Below, piece after piece: positions 22,430 through 33,516 of a stretch of DNA of 64,000 nucleotides. The position numbers and the translations under genes were made by a program. Source of the DNA: Lepturacanthus savala (taxonomy: Eukaryota; Chordata; Actinopteri; Scombriformes; Trichiuridae); NCBI GenBank assembly GCA_030544235.1, contig CM060475.1:4259920-4323919 (forward strand). Direction: 5' to 3'. A model generated the notes under the pieces. The model did not search any database. It was not told where the DNA came from and saw only the letters and a program-made list of their open reading frames with translations. Positions within the stretch are counted from its first letter, which is position 1. Every line of letters starts with the position of its first letter.

Positions 22430-23141
22430 ATACCACCCTACCTTTAATAAATGTTGAACTTGGTCAGACTTTGGCAAGATGTTGCTAATATTTTGGTTTA
22501 CATTGTGGGTCCCAGATTATCTTGGCTTGGTTGAAATTGCTGTAAAGCTTTGCACATGTTTTTTAAACACTGGGTTTCTGCTACACTGCTGTTATCTGGA
22601 TGTAGCACCCCATTGTTGTTAGCTCCCTGGTGGGTCGCCGCGCTGATGGAACCTGGGTGTAGCACCTGGCTGCTAGCCTCCAGCTACTGGATCATTAGCC
22701 CTCGGTGTGAACCCACTGGATTAGCAATGGCATAAATTGTTGTAACGTTGTCCAGATTAGCTGAGAGGGACATGCTAAATATGATAGCAGGCCCATTTAG
22801 CACAGTAGTAACAGGCAGTTGTGGGTTTACCCACATCACCAGTCAGAAGTGCCATTAAGTGGTCGTGAGGCCATGAATCACTCTCTTCCATGAGCATGGA
22901 GTACAGGAAGTGTTGGCTCTCAGGTTGTTAGAGAGTATGTGTTAGCATTATAGCTATTAGAGCTTAGTCCACTTTCACAAACAGCTCAGAGCATAACGGA
23001 CCTAATGACTACATGTGTCGTGTTTGCTGTAAGTGAGACCTTAGGGTTGTAAATATGTACTTTTACTTAAAAATTCAGATCTTAGTCTCAACAGAACATA
23101 ACAGTTAATTTCAATAGTTCAACAATGTCCAGAAGAGACAG

Positions 23142-23150
23142 TATATAAAA
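23142..23150 (+). promoter_or_regulatory. TATA box of lectin copy 1
   Basis: TATATAAAA lies about 75 bp before the end of a non-coding first exon whose donor is CACAAG|GTAATA (exon end 23224). The spacing fits transcription starting near 23172-23180. Confidence 0.75.
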
Positions 23151-23171
23151 CCCAGCATTTTCCTTTCTAAG

Positions 23172-23224
23172 ACACCAAGGTACCTGCTACTGCTGCAAGT
23201 ACAACCTCACCTGATCATCACAAG
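23172..23224 (+). other. 5' UTR exon of lectin copy 1
   Basis: Short leader exon between the TATA box and the CACAAG|GTAATA donor. The next acceptor (TTTACACAG) abuts the ATG at 23391, so translation starts exactly at the second exon. The 5' edge is estimated from TATA spacing. Confidence 0.6.
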
Positions 23225-23390
23225 GTAATACTCTTATTCTTTTCATCACAGCATCAGCTGAGAGCAAGAACAATATTCAATTTATAATATATGATGATAA
23301 ATAAATGATATTTTACTTTTGTCATTTTATTTCTTCTCACCAAAGTCTCAGTGATACGTTATGTCTCTAATATACTGTATCTTTACACAG

Positions 23391-25997
23391 ATGGCATCAA
23401 TTCTTCAATTAATCGTGCTGCTCGGCGTGCTGTGGATTGGTGCAGATGAAGTAGGATGCAACCTGAACTATTTATTTTATAAAAAAAAAAAAAAGATCAT
23501 CAGAGAGAAAGCAGGGTGACAAATTTATAAATGAAAAAGGAGCTTGTTTTAAAACAGGTGGACTCTGGTCTATTATTAATATTATTTTATGAATACTGGT
23601 ATAACACATTTTAAATATTTAAGAATTTATAACTATAGTTTATACTTATATAGAAAATGTTACTATAGTCTTTGTTTAGATCTACGAGTGATAAAAATGG
23701 AGCAAATCTGAGATGAGTTCAATACTAATGACATTTTCTTCCTTTTCACAGGTGGCTGCAAATAGCAGAGGTTGGTGTTCTCAGAATTTATTTATTTGTT
23801 GGCATTCAATGATTTTGTCGCTGTCTTTTTTTGCCTTTTAAACCTCTAATGGTGCACGAAATAAGAGATTTCATCTTTAAATGTGTTTGTCATCTTGATG
23901 AGTTCATGAACAGCATCATAGAGGTGCTAAACAACCATGTGAAAAGCTGTATTCACTACATACCTACATTTAGGGAGCACTGACATTAAAGCTTTCATGT
24001 AAATGTATTTTAAAAAGGTGAAATTCTTCTCTATTACTTTGAGATTATGCATGTATTCTTTGTATCTTATTGCTTACAAACCAGGGGTCTGAAACAGAGT
24101 AAATAACAATAATAATAATGTCTTTAAACTGTTACAGGATGCCCACCTAGTTGGATTAAGAACAAGAGTGTCTGTTACCAGTTCAACTTCTTTCCAAAAC
24201 GCTGGAATCAAGCAGAGGTATTTTTGAAACAAAATACAAATTATAAAATAGTATTCATGACATATGCTGTATGTCTGTGTAGATTCTCACTCATCCAGGT
24301 CATTGTAGTCAAGGGGTTTAAAAGTAAACAACTGGACTTTTTCTTTGAGCTTGAAGACGTTTCACCTTTCATCCAAAAGGCTTCTTCAGTTCTACTGAAG
24401 AAGTTCTCTACTGGAGAACTGAAGAAGCCTTTCGGATGAAAGGTGAAACGTCTTCAAGCTCAAAGAAAAAGTCCAGTTACTTACTTTTAAACCCCTTGAC
24501 GACATATGCTGTGGTTTCAACTCAGTAGTAGAAGTATTTAAAGATTCCATTTAATGCAAATAGGTATATTCCTGGCTTTCTTTGTGCTAAATAACATCTA
24601 GGGTTTATATAAAAACTCTCCCAAGCATAAAAATGAAAAAAAAAACGGGCACAAGCTGGATTTAGAAAATTTGCAGTAAAATTCGACAGGCCATTTTACA
24701 GGCCAACTATGACCTGCTTTTTCTGGAGCAGTAGTCAGGAGCTTGGGAGAGAGCTGTAAAACTACATTGTGTTAAAAAGCAGAGACATTTATCTATAAAG
24801 TGACACCCGATTCTTTCATTGTGGACTTTCACTGTCACTAATGGTGAATTACCTGTTTGAAGTAAAACCTGGTGTTAGCCAGTACAGTCATTTCCATACG
24901 TTCTCACTTTCCATCCAAAATACTTCATCTCTCGTATTTTCTTTCACTCTCTTCATCTTTTTTGCTTCATTTTGTCTCCTCAGAAAACCTGCAATAGACG
25001 GCGGGCCAATCTTGCTTCTATCCCTTCCAGAAGCGTGTACAGATTTCTCACATCGTACCTTCGGGTTTATTCCAGGACTAAGTGGTTTTGGGTTGGAGGG
25101 AACGACATAAAAAGGGTGAGTGCTGATGCAGCTGTCTGCTGCTATTGAATATATGTTGAATTATTCTGTTATTGATATTGAATATATTCTGTATGAAATT
25201 TGGTAGTTGATCAAAAAGCTATGTAAGCCTCCAGACACCTGTTAATAACATGCTGTAACTAATCTTTGGTGAAAAGGTGATGCAGTTCATACATAACAGA
25301 AATAAACCAAGTTGATAAATTCAGTGTAAACTATGTAAAACATGTTTTTGTTGTTTTGAGTAGTAAGAGTTATTTTCCTATTGCTCATACCATAAAAAAG
25401 TATCTTCACACTTTGCTTTTGTGACCTGGATGATGACGTTTTTATTTGAATGGGAAAACAGACAAATTTGCATATTTTCATTCACATAAAGATGTAAAAA
25501 AAAGTTGAGTTTAAAAAAAATGTATTAATTTTAATTGAAATGATTCTATTTATTTTGTAGTGGTCTCAATTGTCTGAGTGGTTGATATTTCAGTCAGGAG
25601 TCAAAATATATATTTTTGAATTTGAGTGAAATGACCCTTCAAACATTTTCTTTCAGGAGGGTCAGTGGAAGTGGACCGATGGCAGCCGCTTTGCCTTTCG
25701 TAGCTGGGGCCGTAGGCAGCCTAACAATTATAAGAAGAAGCAGGATTGTATGTTAATCAACCGTAGAAGTAAGTATTATCTTGACTTCTTGAGTTGGATT
25801 TTTATTCAGAATAAATGTGGAAATCTTATATTGTTGTATTTTATCTTATTGGTGCCGAATTCTATATCAAGTTTTATGTACTTAATTGCAAATTAAAGGT
25901 ATGTTGTTGTTTCTTTTTCAAATTTCTGTCTACAGGAGGAGCAAATGATTTTTATTGCTCAGCCAAGCGGTCATATATCTGTGCAAAATCTCTGTGA
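23391..25997 (+). CDS. Secreted C-type-lectin-like protein, copy 1 (154 aa)
   Basis: Coding exons 23391-23450, 23752-23770, 24138-24217, 24984-25115, 25657-25768 and 25936-25997, all GT-AG and in phase. Residues 1-20 form a signal peptide (MASILQLIVLLGVLWIG). The rest is a single C-type lectin domain: CPPSW opening, six cysteines of the long form, RANLASI, WVGGNDI, W-x-W-TDGS, QPN, and AND before the last disulphide. The usual EPN and following ED are QPN and QD here, so both glutamate ligands of calcium site 2 (E185 and E193 in mannose-binding protein) are Gln. The mature chain is extremely basic: about 30 Lys/Arg against 6 acidic residues. Family resemblance is to small teleost secreted lectins (ladderlectin, lactose-binding and type II antifreeze-like groups). 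The ligand is unknown; an immune or mucosal role is inference. Confidence 0.9.
24271..24500. mobile_element. Foldback/MITE element with 12-bp target duplication
   Basis: About 230 bp made of two long inverted arms (GAGCTTGAAGACGTTTCACC on one side, its complement on the other, meeting near AGTTCTACTGAAGAAG). It is flanked by GACATATGCTGT at 24259-24270 and 24501-24512. The right palindrome arm has a single GACATATGCTGT and no insert. The GAAGACGTTTCACCTTTCATCC core is widely dispersed in fish genomes. It lies in intron 3 of lectin copy 1. Confidence 0.9.
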
Positions 25998-26100
25998 GTT
26001 CCATATGCTGAGAGCTGAAGATGTTAAACCTCAATGGATTCACTGATGGAACATATACTGGATTGAAAATATTGTTGTAATTTCAATTATTTCCAATTAC

Positions 26101-26106
26101 AATAAA
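26101..26106 (+). terminator. Poly(A) signal of lectin copy 1
   Basis: AATAAA about 104 bp after the stop, conserved at the mirrored place in the other arm. Confidence 0.75.
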
Positions 26107-26669
26107 AAGAAAAAGTGCAAAACATCTCATCTGTTTAGAACATTCTCATTTCAAAGCTTGATATGTATTCATGAAAGATTTAAAAGATTTCAATCAACTT
26201 ATTTTACACTGGAGTTCTGTTTAAAAGAAGACAACAGACACGCACCCAGACATTCATTTTGTCAACATCAGATCAACGTTGACAAAAACATGACTCGTAT
26301 ACATGATATCTGTTCAGGATGTTGCATTTTAAGGTGAGATGGGTAAGGAAGGAGCTGGGTAGAAAGGGAGGTAGGTGGCTGGGGGATAGGAGGAGGAGGC
26401 CAACCTGCAGGAATAGGGAGAGAGGAAGTGTTTAGTAGAGCAGAAGGTGAATATCTGGTTACCAATTGATCCTACCTCTTATACTAATCCACACTAGGTG
26501 CTGTTCTCCAGGTGCATTTATCATCTTCATTTTGGATGTTGGCCTTTGTAAATTCAGTGCAGCTCAAACTCTAAAAACTTTAAGATGGTATTCAATCTTT
26601 ATGTCGACAGGTGGATTTGAACCACAGCCCATGTTCTATAAGACCCTGATGACTTCCTGCTGTAGTCAT

Positions 26670-28100
26670 GTTTTCTTAGTAGTGTAGAGGTAATGACATT
26701 GGTTTCATTTTCTGAAGGTCACCAGTTCAAATCCATTTCTTGTCTCTTCTCCATCATTTACACTTATCTCTCAACTAAAAACTTCCAATAATGTCCAAAA
26801 AAGACTTTAAAGATGATATGACTTGTTATCACTATCACAGTATTTACATTTAAACAACAGACAACCAAACAATAAATCTGTGTTTTAGTTCACTTCTCTT
26901 CTTTCTTCTTTTCTTTGATAGGATGAGCTGTTCCTGCAGCCATGTTTTCTTTCTAGTGTAGAGGAACTGTCATCAGCATTATCTTTTCAAGGCCACCAGT
27001 TCAAATCCACTTCTTATTTCTTTTCTCCATCATTTCCAGTCTAATGTAAGTCTAGTAAAACAGAGACTAAACTAAACTCCAATGATATGACTTCATAACA
27101 TCACATGATTTCAAACTATATTTGAGTTTCAACAACAAAACTCAGCCAAACAATGTCATGTTTTTCACTACATGTTTCAATAAGACCAGTTGTGTTCACT
27201 GCCATGTTTTCTTTGTAGTGTAGAGGAAATGTCATTAAATTCATCTTTTGAAGGTTGCAGGTTCAAATCCCTGTTTTATTTCTCTTCTCCTTCATTTCCA
27301 GTCATCTCTTGACTTAAAACTTGCAAAAATACAGAGTAAATACTTTAATGATGTGATTTGATACCACCTTTTTACTGGAAGAAGCATTTAGGTTAAAAAA
27401 AAAACAGCAAACTTGACCAATGTGTGTTTTTCACTATATGCTCTAAAAGACAAATTATCCACCAGCTGGTGTTTTCTTTGTAGTGTAGAGGAAATGTCAT
27501 CTGTCTTGTCTTTTGAAGGTTGCAGGTTCAAATCCCTGTTTTATTTCTCTTCTCCATCATTTCCAGTCATCTCTACTAAAAACTTGCAAAAAATGCACCA
27601 AATGCTTTTTAAAATTGTGTGATTTGATAAAACCATTGTATTGGAAGCAGCGTTTAGATTCAAGTAACAGAAAAACAATTGAATATGTGGTTTTCACTAC
27701 ATGTTTTAGAAGACGAGAGGTAAGTGCTGTTTCCTTGGTAGTGTAGAGGACATGTCATGGACACAGTCTTCAGAAGGTTCATAGTTCAAATCCATCTTAT
27801 GACTCTTCTCTTTATCTAGATGAGTTGAACTTGTCACTTCATAAGAACCAAGAGAACCTGCTGTTTAGTGACAGTTTGTGGTGTAGTGGTAAGATCTGTG
27901 TCTTTGGTGCATAAGGTCTTTTGAAGGTTACCGGTTCAAATCCTCCTTATGACCATTCTGTTTATGGAGACCAGTGCTTCCCTGTGCATTCATGACAACA
28001 CAGACCACATAGACTGCTGTGAAAGATGGTGGAACGGTGGTAAGACCCATGCCTTCCATGCATGAGGTCCTTGGTTCAAGACCGTCCCTGTGGAGGGACA
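26670..28100 (+). repeat. Tandem array of tRNA-like modules (left arm)
   Basis: Seven plus-strand modules near 26671, 26941, 27203, 27465, 27728, 27870 and 28020. Each has an A-box-like TAGTGTAGAGG or TGGTGTAGTGG and, about 45-60 nt on, a B-box-like GGTTCAAATCC. The first five repeat every 260-270 bp with shared flanks (TTTCTTTGTAGTGTAGAGG, CTCTTCTCCATCATTTCCAG). The last two are 142-145 bp apart. T-arm pairing is imperfect, so these are tRNA-derived repeats, not proven tRNA genes. Confidence 0.75.
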
Positions 28101-28250
28101 GAACAACAAGAACGAACGAGATTCCCAAGTATGTGACAAACAGCAGAAACAAGTGGCGGTCGGTAGAAAAGAGAAAGACGAACGAGATTCCTGAAAAGTG
28201 TGAGTCAGACACACTGTAAAACAACAAGAACTGGGAATACCAGGTAAATT
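28020..28250 (+). repeat. tRNA-Gly-like SINE copy (left arm)
   Basis: The head has GGTGGAACGGTGGTAAGACC, a perfect five-pair anticodon stem CATGC/GCATG with loop CTTCCAT (anticodon UCC, Gly type), and GGTTCAAGACC. It is followed by a body with GAACGAACGAGATTCC twice. Consistent with a tRNA-derived SINE. Confidence 0.6.
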
Positions 28251-28404
28251 AGAGGAAAACAATGAGAGAGAAGGGAAAAACTGATCACAGAGAGAATGGA
28301 GGGAATGCTGAGAGAGAGAGTGAGTGAGTGAATGTGAGGGGGAGTGAATGAAAAAAGAACTTTAATTTTGCTTTTTTTCTGGATTTTTTTTGCTTTTTTT
28401 TTAC

Positions 28405-28485
28405 AAAAAAGCAGCAGCACCTTGGGGATTTGAACTGACACTCTTTCTATTCCCAGCCTGTGTCATTTCCTCTGCACCACCTGCT
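28405..28485 (-). repeat. Opposite-strand tRNA-like module
   Basis: On minus: GGTGGTGCAGAGGAAATGAC then GTCAGTTCAAATCCCCAAGG, an A/B-box-like pair in the opposite orientation to the main array. The mirror copy is near 31025-31105. Confidence 0.5.
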
Positions 28486-29378
28486 CTTACACATCAAAGA
28501 GATGGAAGTTGTATTTGACAGGTGTGATAGGAAGGACATCCAAAAAAAATAAAAAGAAAACAAAGAAAGACAATTAAATAAAGATGTTAAACACAAATTT
28601 GAATGTTATAAATGTGGTTGCATTCAGACATATTTTGGTCTCTTTTGCTCCAACTGTAACATGATGATTAAAAAATTTGATAAATTAAAAAAAAACATTT
28701 AAAATCCATGTTGGTACATTATCTGTATAATGACCCCTTTGGCTGAAGCCACATCTGTGTTACAGATAATGTCAACAGGGTTAAACAATCACACACACAC
28801 TCACTGAGAACTGATCATATGCACTCAAACACCAGGAGGGATGAAAGGAGTCAGTGAGGAAAGAAGAGGAGAAGGACCACTGAGTAGAACTGATGGAGTT
28901 TCTATGTTTGGATGAGTCAATTCAAAAGTTGCAACATGAATGAATGGACAGATGGTCTCTGAGACTCAACATCACAGGTTAAACAGCATCTCTGGTCGAG
29001 GCTGCTGGGTTCACACACCTTAAGGAAGTGTACGACACAACAAGACTGATCTCACCCTCTGATTCATTGACACACACGTCACCACATCTGATGCACTCAC
29101 GTGGGCTGAAGGTGGAGGTGAGCGCGCCCACCCATCGCTGTCTGTGCACAAATCTCCGCTCGATGTGCAGCAGAATCCTGAGAGAGAGGGAGAGGACACA
29201 AGCACTAGTAAACAGAGAGGAAGCTGTTTGAACACGTGCTGAACGCACAGACACGCACCTGTCCACCTGGAGTTGGAGTGGAAACATGTCCGCATGCAGG
29301 AGTAAAGCGGTGAACGGTAACACTGATTATAGGGGTGAACAACAAATACAACCCAGAAAATAACGAACCTAAACCACA

Positions 29379-30127
29379 ACTTAAACCACTTACCTTTCTA
29401 TGTGTGGGAGGATATATGTTTTTATATGCATGAGTTCAAATTAAACCACATATAATTCAATATTAATGAAAGAAGTTTACATTTTCAGAACAAACCCCCC
29501 TTCTAAATGGTTTGGTCCATGATTTGCAGGTACCGTTTCCTGGGTAACGTCGCTTCACTGACGCTAAATGAATCGGCCGTCACAACATTCCGCTGCTGTA
29601 AAAACACGTCTTTATATAAAAATGGATTTTCAGGCTGTTTTGAGGATAAAGTAAAAAGTTCTTAAAGTAAATGACGGAACAGTTTGGACAAAGAGCGACA
29701 AGCGGCTGAGAGAAGACACCACAGCCGCTGATAAAGTGGATTCTCCTGAAGAAAGAGCGCTCGGACTACAAGTTAAAGTCCAGTCACAGCTGCTACATCT
29801 GACCACAACTGGACCGAGTCGGTTTCGGGTTATTTGATGGTACCGGCGGCACGAGGCTGACAGCGGCTGAAACAGTAAAGATATTCATGTGTGATCTGAA
29901 GACATCATCCATTGTCTCTGATCACTGATCTGAACCAGGACAGTGTTGGAGACCGAGAGCAACCGGAGGAGGCGGCGCCGGTTCCAACAAACCGGAGGAG
30001 ACGGTGAGAAGACGAGACCAAATGAAAGAAGTGACTGACGGTAAGTGATGAGTTTATCTACATAATCCTTGTTAATATGTTTATAAACGCTGTTAAAATC
30101 ACTAGAGCAGGTTATTAAAGCAGCGAC
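29379..30127. other. CpG-rich spacer of the palindrome
   Basis: Single-copy 749 bp between the arms. From about 29540 to 30045 it is rich in CpG (GGCGGCGCCGG, ACCGAGTCGG, GCGCTCGG), unlike the AT-rich arms, which suggests a promoter or first exon. A short ATG frame (MKEVTD) at 30022-30040 runs to a strong GTAAGTG donor at 30041. Confidence 0.55.
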
Positions 30128-30405
30128 TGTGGTTTAGGTTGGTTATTTTCTGGGTTGTATTTGTTGTTCACCCCTATAATCAGTGTTACCGTTCACCGCT
30201 TTACTCCTGCATGCGGACATGTTTCCACTCCAACTCCAGGTGGACAGGTGCGTGTCTGTGCGTTCAGCACGTGTTCAAACAGCTTCCTCTCTGTTTACTA
30301 GTGCTTGTGTCCTCTCCCTCTCTCTCAGGATTCTGCTGCACATCGAGCGGAGATTTGTGCACAGACAGCGATGGGTGGGCGCGCTCACCTCCACCTTCAG
30401 CCCAC
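30022..30405 (+). CDS. Candidate 5' exons of an unrecognised gene (partial)
   Basis: Hypothesis, not a firm gene. An ATG at 30022 in the CpG-rich spacer runs to a GACG|GTAAGT donor. In the right arm a pyrimidine tract ending CTCTCTCAG at 30328 is followed by a 77-bp candidate exon (30329-30405) ending CCCAC|GTGAGT. Joined, the frame stays open (ending WARSPPPSAH) and finishes in phase 0. No downstream exon or protein family was recognised. The same 77-bp exon exists inverted in the left arm (29101-29177), where it has no matching first exon. It could equally be a non-coding RNA or a relic. Confidence 0.25.
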
Positions 30406-31428
30406 GTGAGTGCATCAGATGTGGTGACGTGTGTGTCAATGAATCAGAGGGTGAGATCAGTCTTGTTGTGTCGTACACTTCCTTAAGGTGTGTGAACCCA
30501 GCAGCCTCGACCAGAGATGCTGTTTAACCTGTGATGTTGAGTCTCAGAGACCATCTGTCCATTCATTCATGTTGCAACGTTTGAATTGACTCATCCAAAC
30601 ATAGAAACTCCATCAGTTCTACTCAGTGGTCCTTCTCCTCTTCTTTCCTCACTGACTCCTTTCATCCCTCCTGGTGTTTGAGTGCATATGATCAGTTCTC
30701 AGTGTGTGTGTGTGTGTGATTGTTAAACCCTGTTGACATTATCTGTAACACAGATGTGGCTTCAGCCAAAGGGGTCATTATACAGATAATGTACCAACAT
30801 GGATTTAAATTATTTTTTTTAATTTATCAATTTTTTTAATCATCATGTTACAGTTGGAGCAAAAGAGACCAAAATATGTCTGAATGCAACCACATTTATA
30901 ACATTCAAATTTGTGTTTAACATCTTTATTTAATTGTCTTTCTCTGTTGTTTTCTTGTATTTTTTTTTTTAGATGTCCTTCCTATCACACCTGTCAAATA
31001 CAACTTCCATCTCTTTGCTGTGTAAGAGCAGGTGGTGCAGAGGAAATGACACAGGCTGGAAATAGAAAGAGTGTCAGTTCAAATCCCCAAGGTGCTGCTA
31101 CTTTTTTGTAAAAAAAAGCAAAAAAATCCAGAAAAAAAGCAAAATTAAAGTTCTTTTTTCATTCACTCCCCCTCACATTCACTCACTCATTCTCTCCACC
31201 TTCCCTTCTCTCTCAGCATTCCCTCCATTCTCTCTGTGATCAGTTTTTCCCTTCTCTCTCATTGTTTTCCTCTAATTTACCTGGAATTCCCAGTTCTTGT
31301 TGTTTCACAGTGTGTCTGACTCACACTTTTCAGGAATCTCGTTCGTCTTTCTCTTTTCTACCGACCGCCACTTGTTTCTGCTGTTTGTCACATACTTGGG
31401 AATCTCGTTCGTTCTTGTTGTTCTGTCC

Positions 31429-32860
31429 CTCCACAGGGACGGTCTTGAACCAAGGACCTCATGCATGGAAGGCATGGGTCTTACCACCGTTCCACCATCT
31501 TTCACAGCAGTCTATGTGGTCTGTGTTGTCATGAATGCACAGGGAAGCACTGGTCTCCATAAACAGAATGGTCATAAGGAGGATTTGAACCGGTAACCTT
31601 CAAAAGACCTTATGCACCAAAGACACAGATCTTACCACTACACCACAAACTGTCACTAAACAGCAGGTTCTCTTGGTTCTTATGAAGTGACAAGTTCAAC
31701 TCATCTAGATAAAGAGAAGAGTCATAAGATGGATTTGAACTATGAACCTTCTGAAGACTGTGTCCATGACATGTCCTCTACACTACCAAGGAAACAGCAC
31801 TTACCTCTCGTCTTCTAAAACATGTAGTGAAAACCACATATTCAATTGTTTTTCTGTTACTTGAATCTAAACGCTGCTTCCAATACAATGGTTTTATCAA
31901 ATCACACAATTTTAAAAAGCATTTGGTGCATTTTTTGCAAGTTTTTAGTAGAGATGACTGGAAATGATGGAGAAGAGAAATAAAACAGGGATTTGAACCT
32001 GCAACCTTCAAAAGACAAGACAGATGACATTTCCTCTACACTACAAAGAAAACACCAGCTGGTGGATAATTTGTCTTTTAGAGCATATAGTGAAAAACAC
32101 ACATTGGTCAAGTTTGCTGTTTTTTTTTAACCTAAATGCTTCTTCCAGTAAAAAGGTGGTATCAAATCACATCATTAAAGTATTTACTCTGTATTTTTGC
32201 GAGTTTTCAGTCAAGAGATGACTGGAAATGAAGGAGAAGAGAAATAAAACAGGGATTTGAAACTGCAACCTTCAAAAGATGAAGTTAATGACATTTCCTC
32301 TACACTACAAAGAAAACATGGCAGTGAACACAACTGGTCTTATTGAAACATGTAGTGAAAAACATGACATTGTTTGGCTGAGTTTTGTTGTTGAAACTCA
32401 AATATAGTTTGAAATCATGTGATGTTATGAAGTCATATCATTGGAGTTTAGTTTAGTCTCTGTTTTACTAGACTTACATTAGACTGGAAATGATGGAGAA
32501 AAGAAATAAGAAGTGGATTTGAACTGGTGGCCTTGAAAAGATAATGCTGATGACAGTTCCTCTACACTACAAAGAAAACATGGCTGCAGGAACAGCTCAT
32601 CCTATAAAAGAAAAGAAGAAAGAAGAGAAGTGAACTAAAACACAGATTTATTGTTTGGTTGAGTTGTCTGTTGTTTAAATGTAAATACTGTGATAGTGAT
32701 AACAAGTCATATCATCTTTAAAGTCTTTTTTGGACATTATTGGAAGTTTTTAGTTGAGAGATAAGTGTAAATGATGGAGAAGAGACAAGAAATGGATTTG
32801 AACTGGTGACCTTCAGAAAATGAAACCAATGTCATTACCTCTACACTACTAAGAAAACAT
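31429..32860 (-). repeat. Tandem array of tRNA-like modules (right arm)
   Basis: Mirror copy of the left array, modules on the minus strand near 31429-31504, 31564-31654, 31714-31796, 31964-32059, 32234-32321, 32501-32585 and 32788-32857. On plus each shows GGATTTGAAC followed by CCTCTACACTAC. Confidence 0.75.
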
Positions 32861-33421
32861 GACTACAGCAGGAAGTCATCAGGGTCTTATAGAACATGGG
32901 CTGTGGTTCAAATCCACCTGTCGACATAAAGATTGAATACCATCTTAAAGTTTTTAGAGTTTGAGCTGCACTGAATTTACAAAGGCCAACATCCAAAATG
33001 AAGATGATAAATGCACCTGGAGAACAGCACCTAGTGTGGATTAGTATAAGAGGTAGGATCAATTGGTAACCAGATATTCACCTTCTGCTCTACTAAACAC
33101 TTCCTCTCTCCCTATTCCTGCAGGTTGGCCTCCTCCTCCTATCCCCCAGCCACCTACCTCCCTTTCTACCCAGCTCCTTCCTTACCCATCTCACCTTAAA
33201 ATGCACCATCCTGAACAGATATCATGTATACGAGTCATGTTTTTGTCAACGTTGATCTGATGTTGACAAAATGAATGTCTGGGTGCGTGTCTGTTGTCTT
33301 CTTTTAAACAGAACTCCAGTGTAAAATAAGTTGATTGAAATCTTTTAAATCTTTCATGAATACATATCAAGCTTTGAAATGAGAATGTTCTAAACAGATG
33401 AGATGTTTTGCACTTTTTCTT

Positions 33422-33427
33422 TTTATT
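33422..33427 (-). terminator. Poly(A) signal of lectin copy 2
   Basis: TTTATT on plus (AATAAA on minus), about 90 bp after the shifted stop. Confidence 0.72.
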
Positions 33428-33516
33428 GTAATTGGAAATAATTGAAATTACAACAATATTTTCAATCCAGTATATGTTCCATCAGTGAATCCATTGAGGT
33501 TTAACATCTTCAGCTC

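Larger units (their letters stand above)
22430..29378 (+). repeat. Left arm of giant inverted duplication
   Basis: The reverse complement of this segment is found at 30128-36854. The outer edge is at TACCACCCTACCTTTAATAA and the inner edge at CCTAAACCACA. Conceptual peptides of 60-115 residues in one arm recur identical, or with very few changes, on the opposite strand of the other. Arm lengths differ by about 220 bp, explained mainly by a foldback element present only in this arm. Contents: lectin copy 1, the tRNA-like array, and a mirrored candidate exon. Confidence 0.97.

Noticed and set aside
26670..28100. Calling each tRNA-like module a tRNA gene
   Set aside because: T-stem pairing is broken in those checked and acceptor stems could not be formed; they are better described as tRNA-derived repeats.
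28979..30527. 114-119 codon frames identical in both arms
   Set aside because: Identity comes from the inverted duplication. There is no domain, several overlapping frames are open, and only a 77-bp part has splice-site support.
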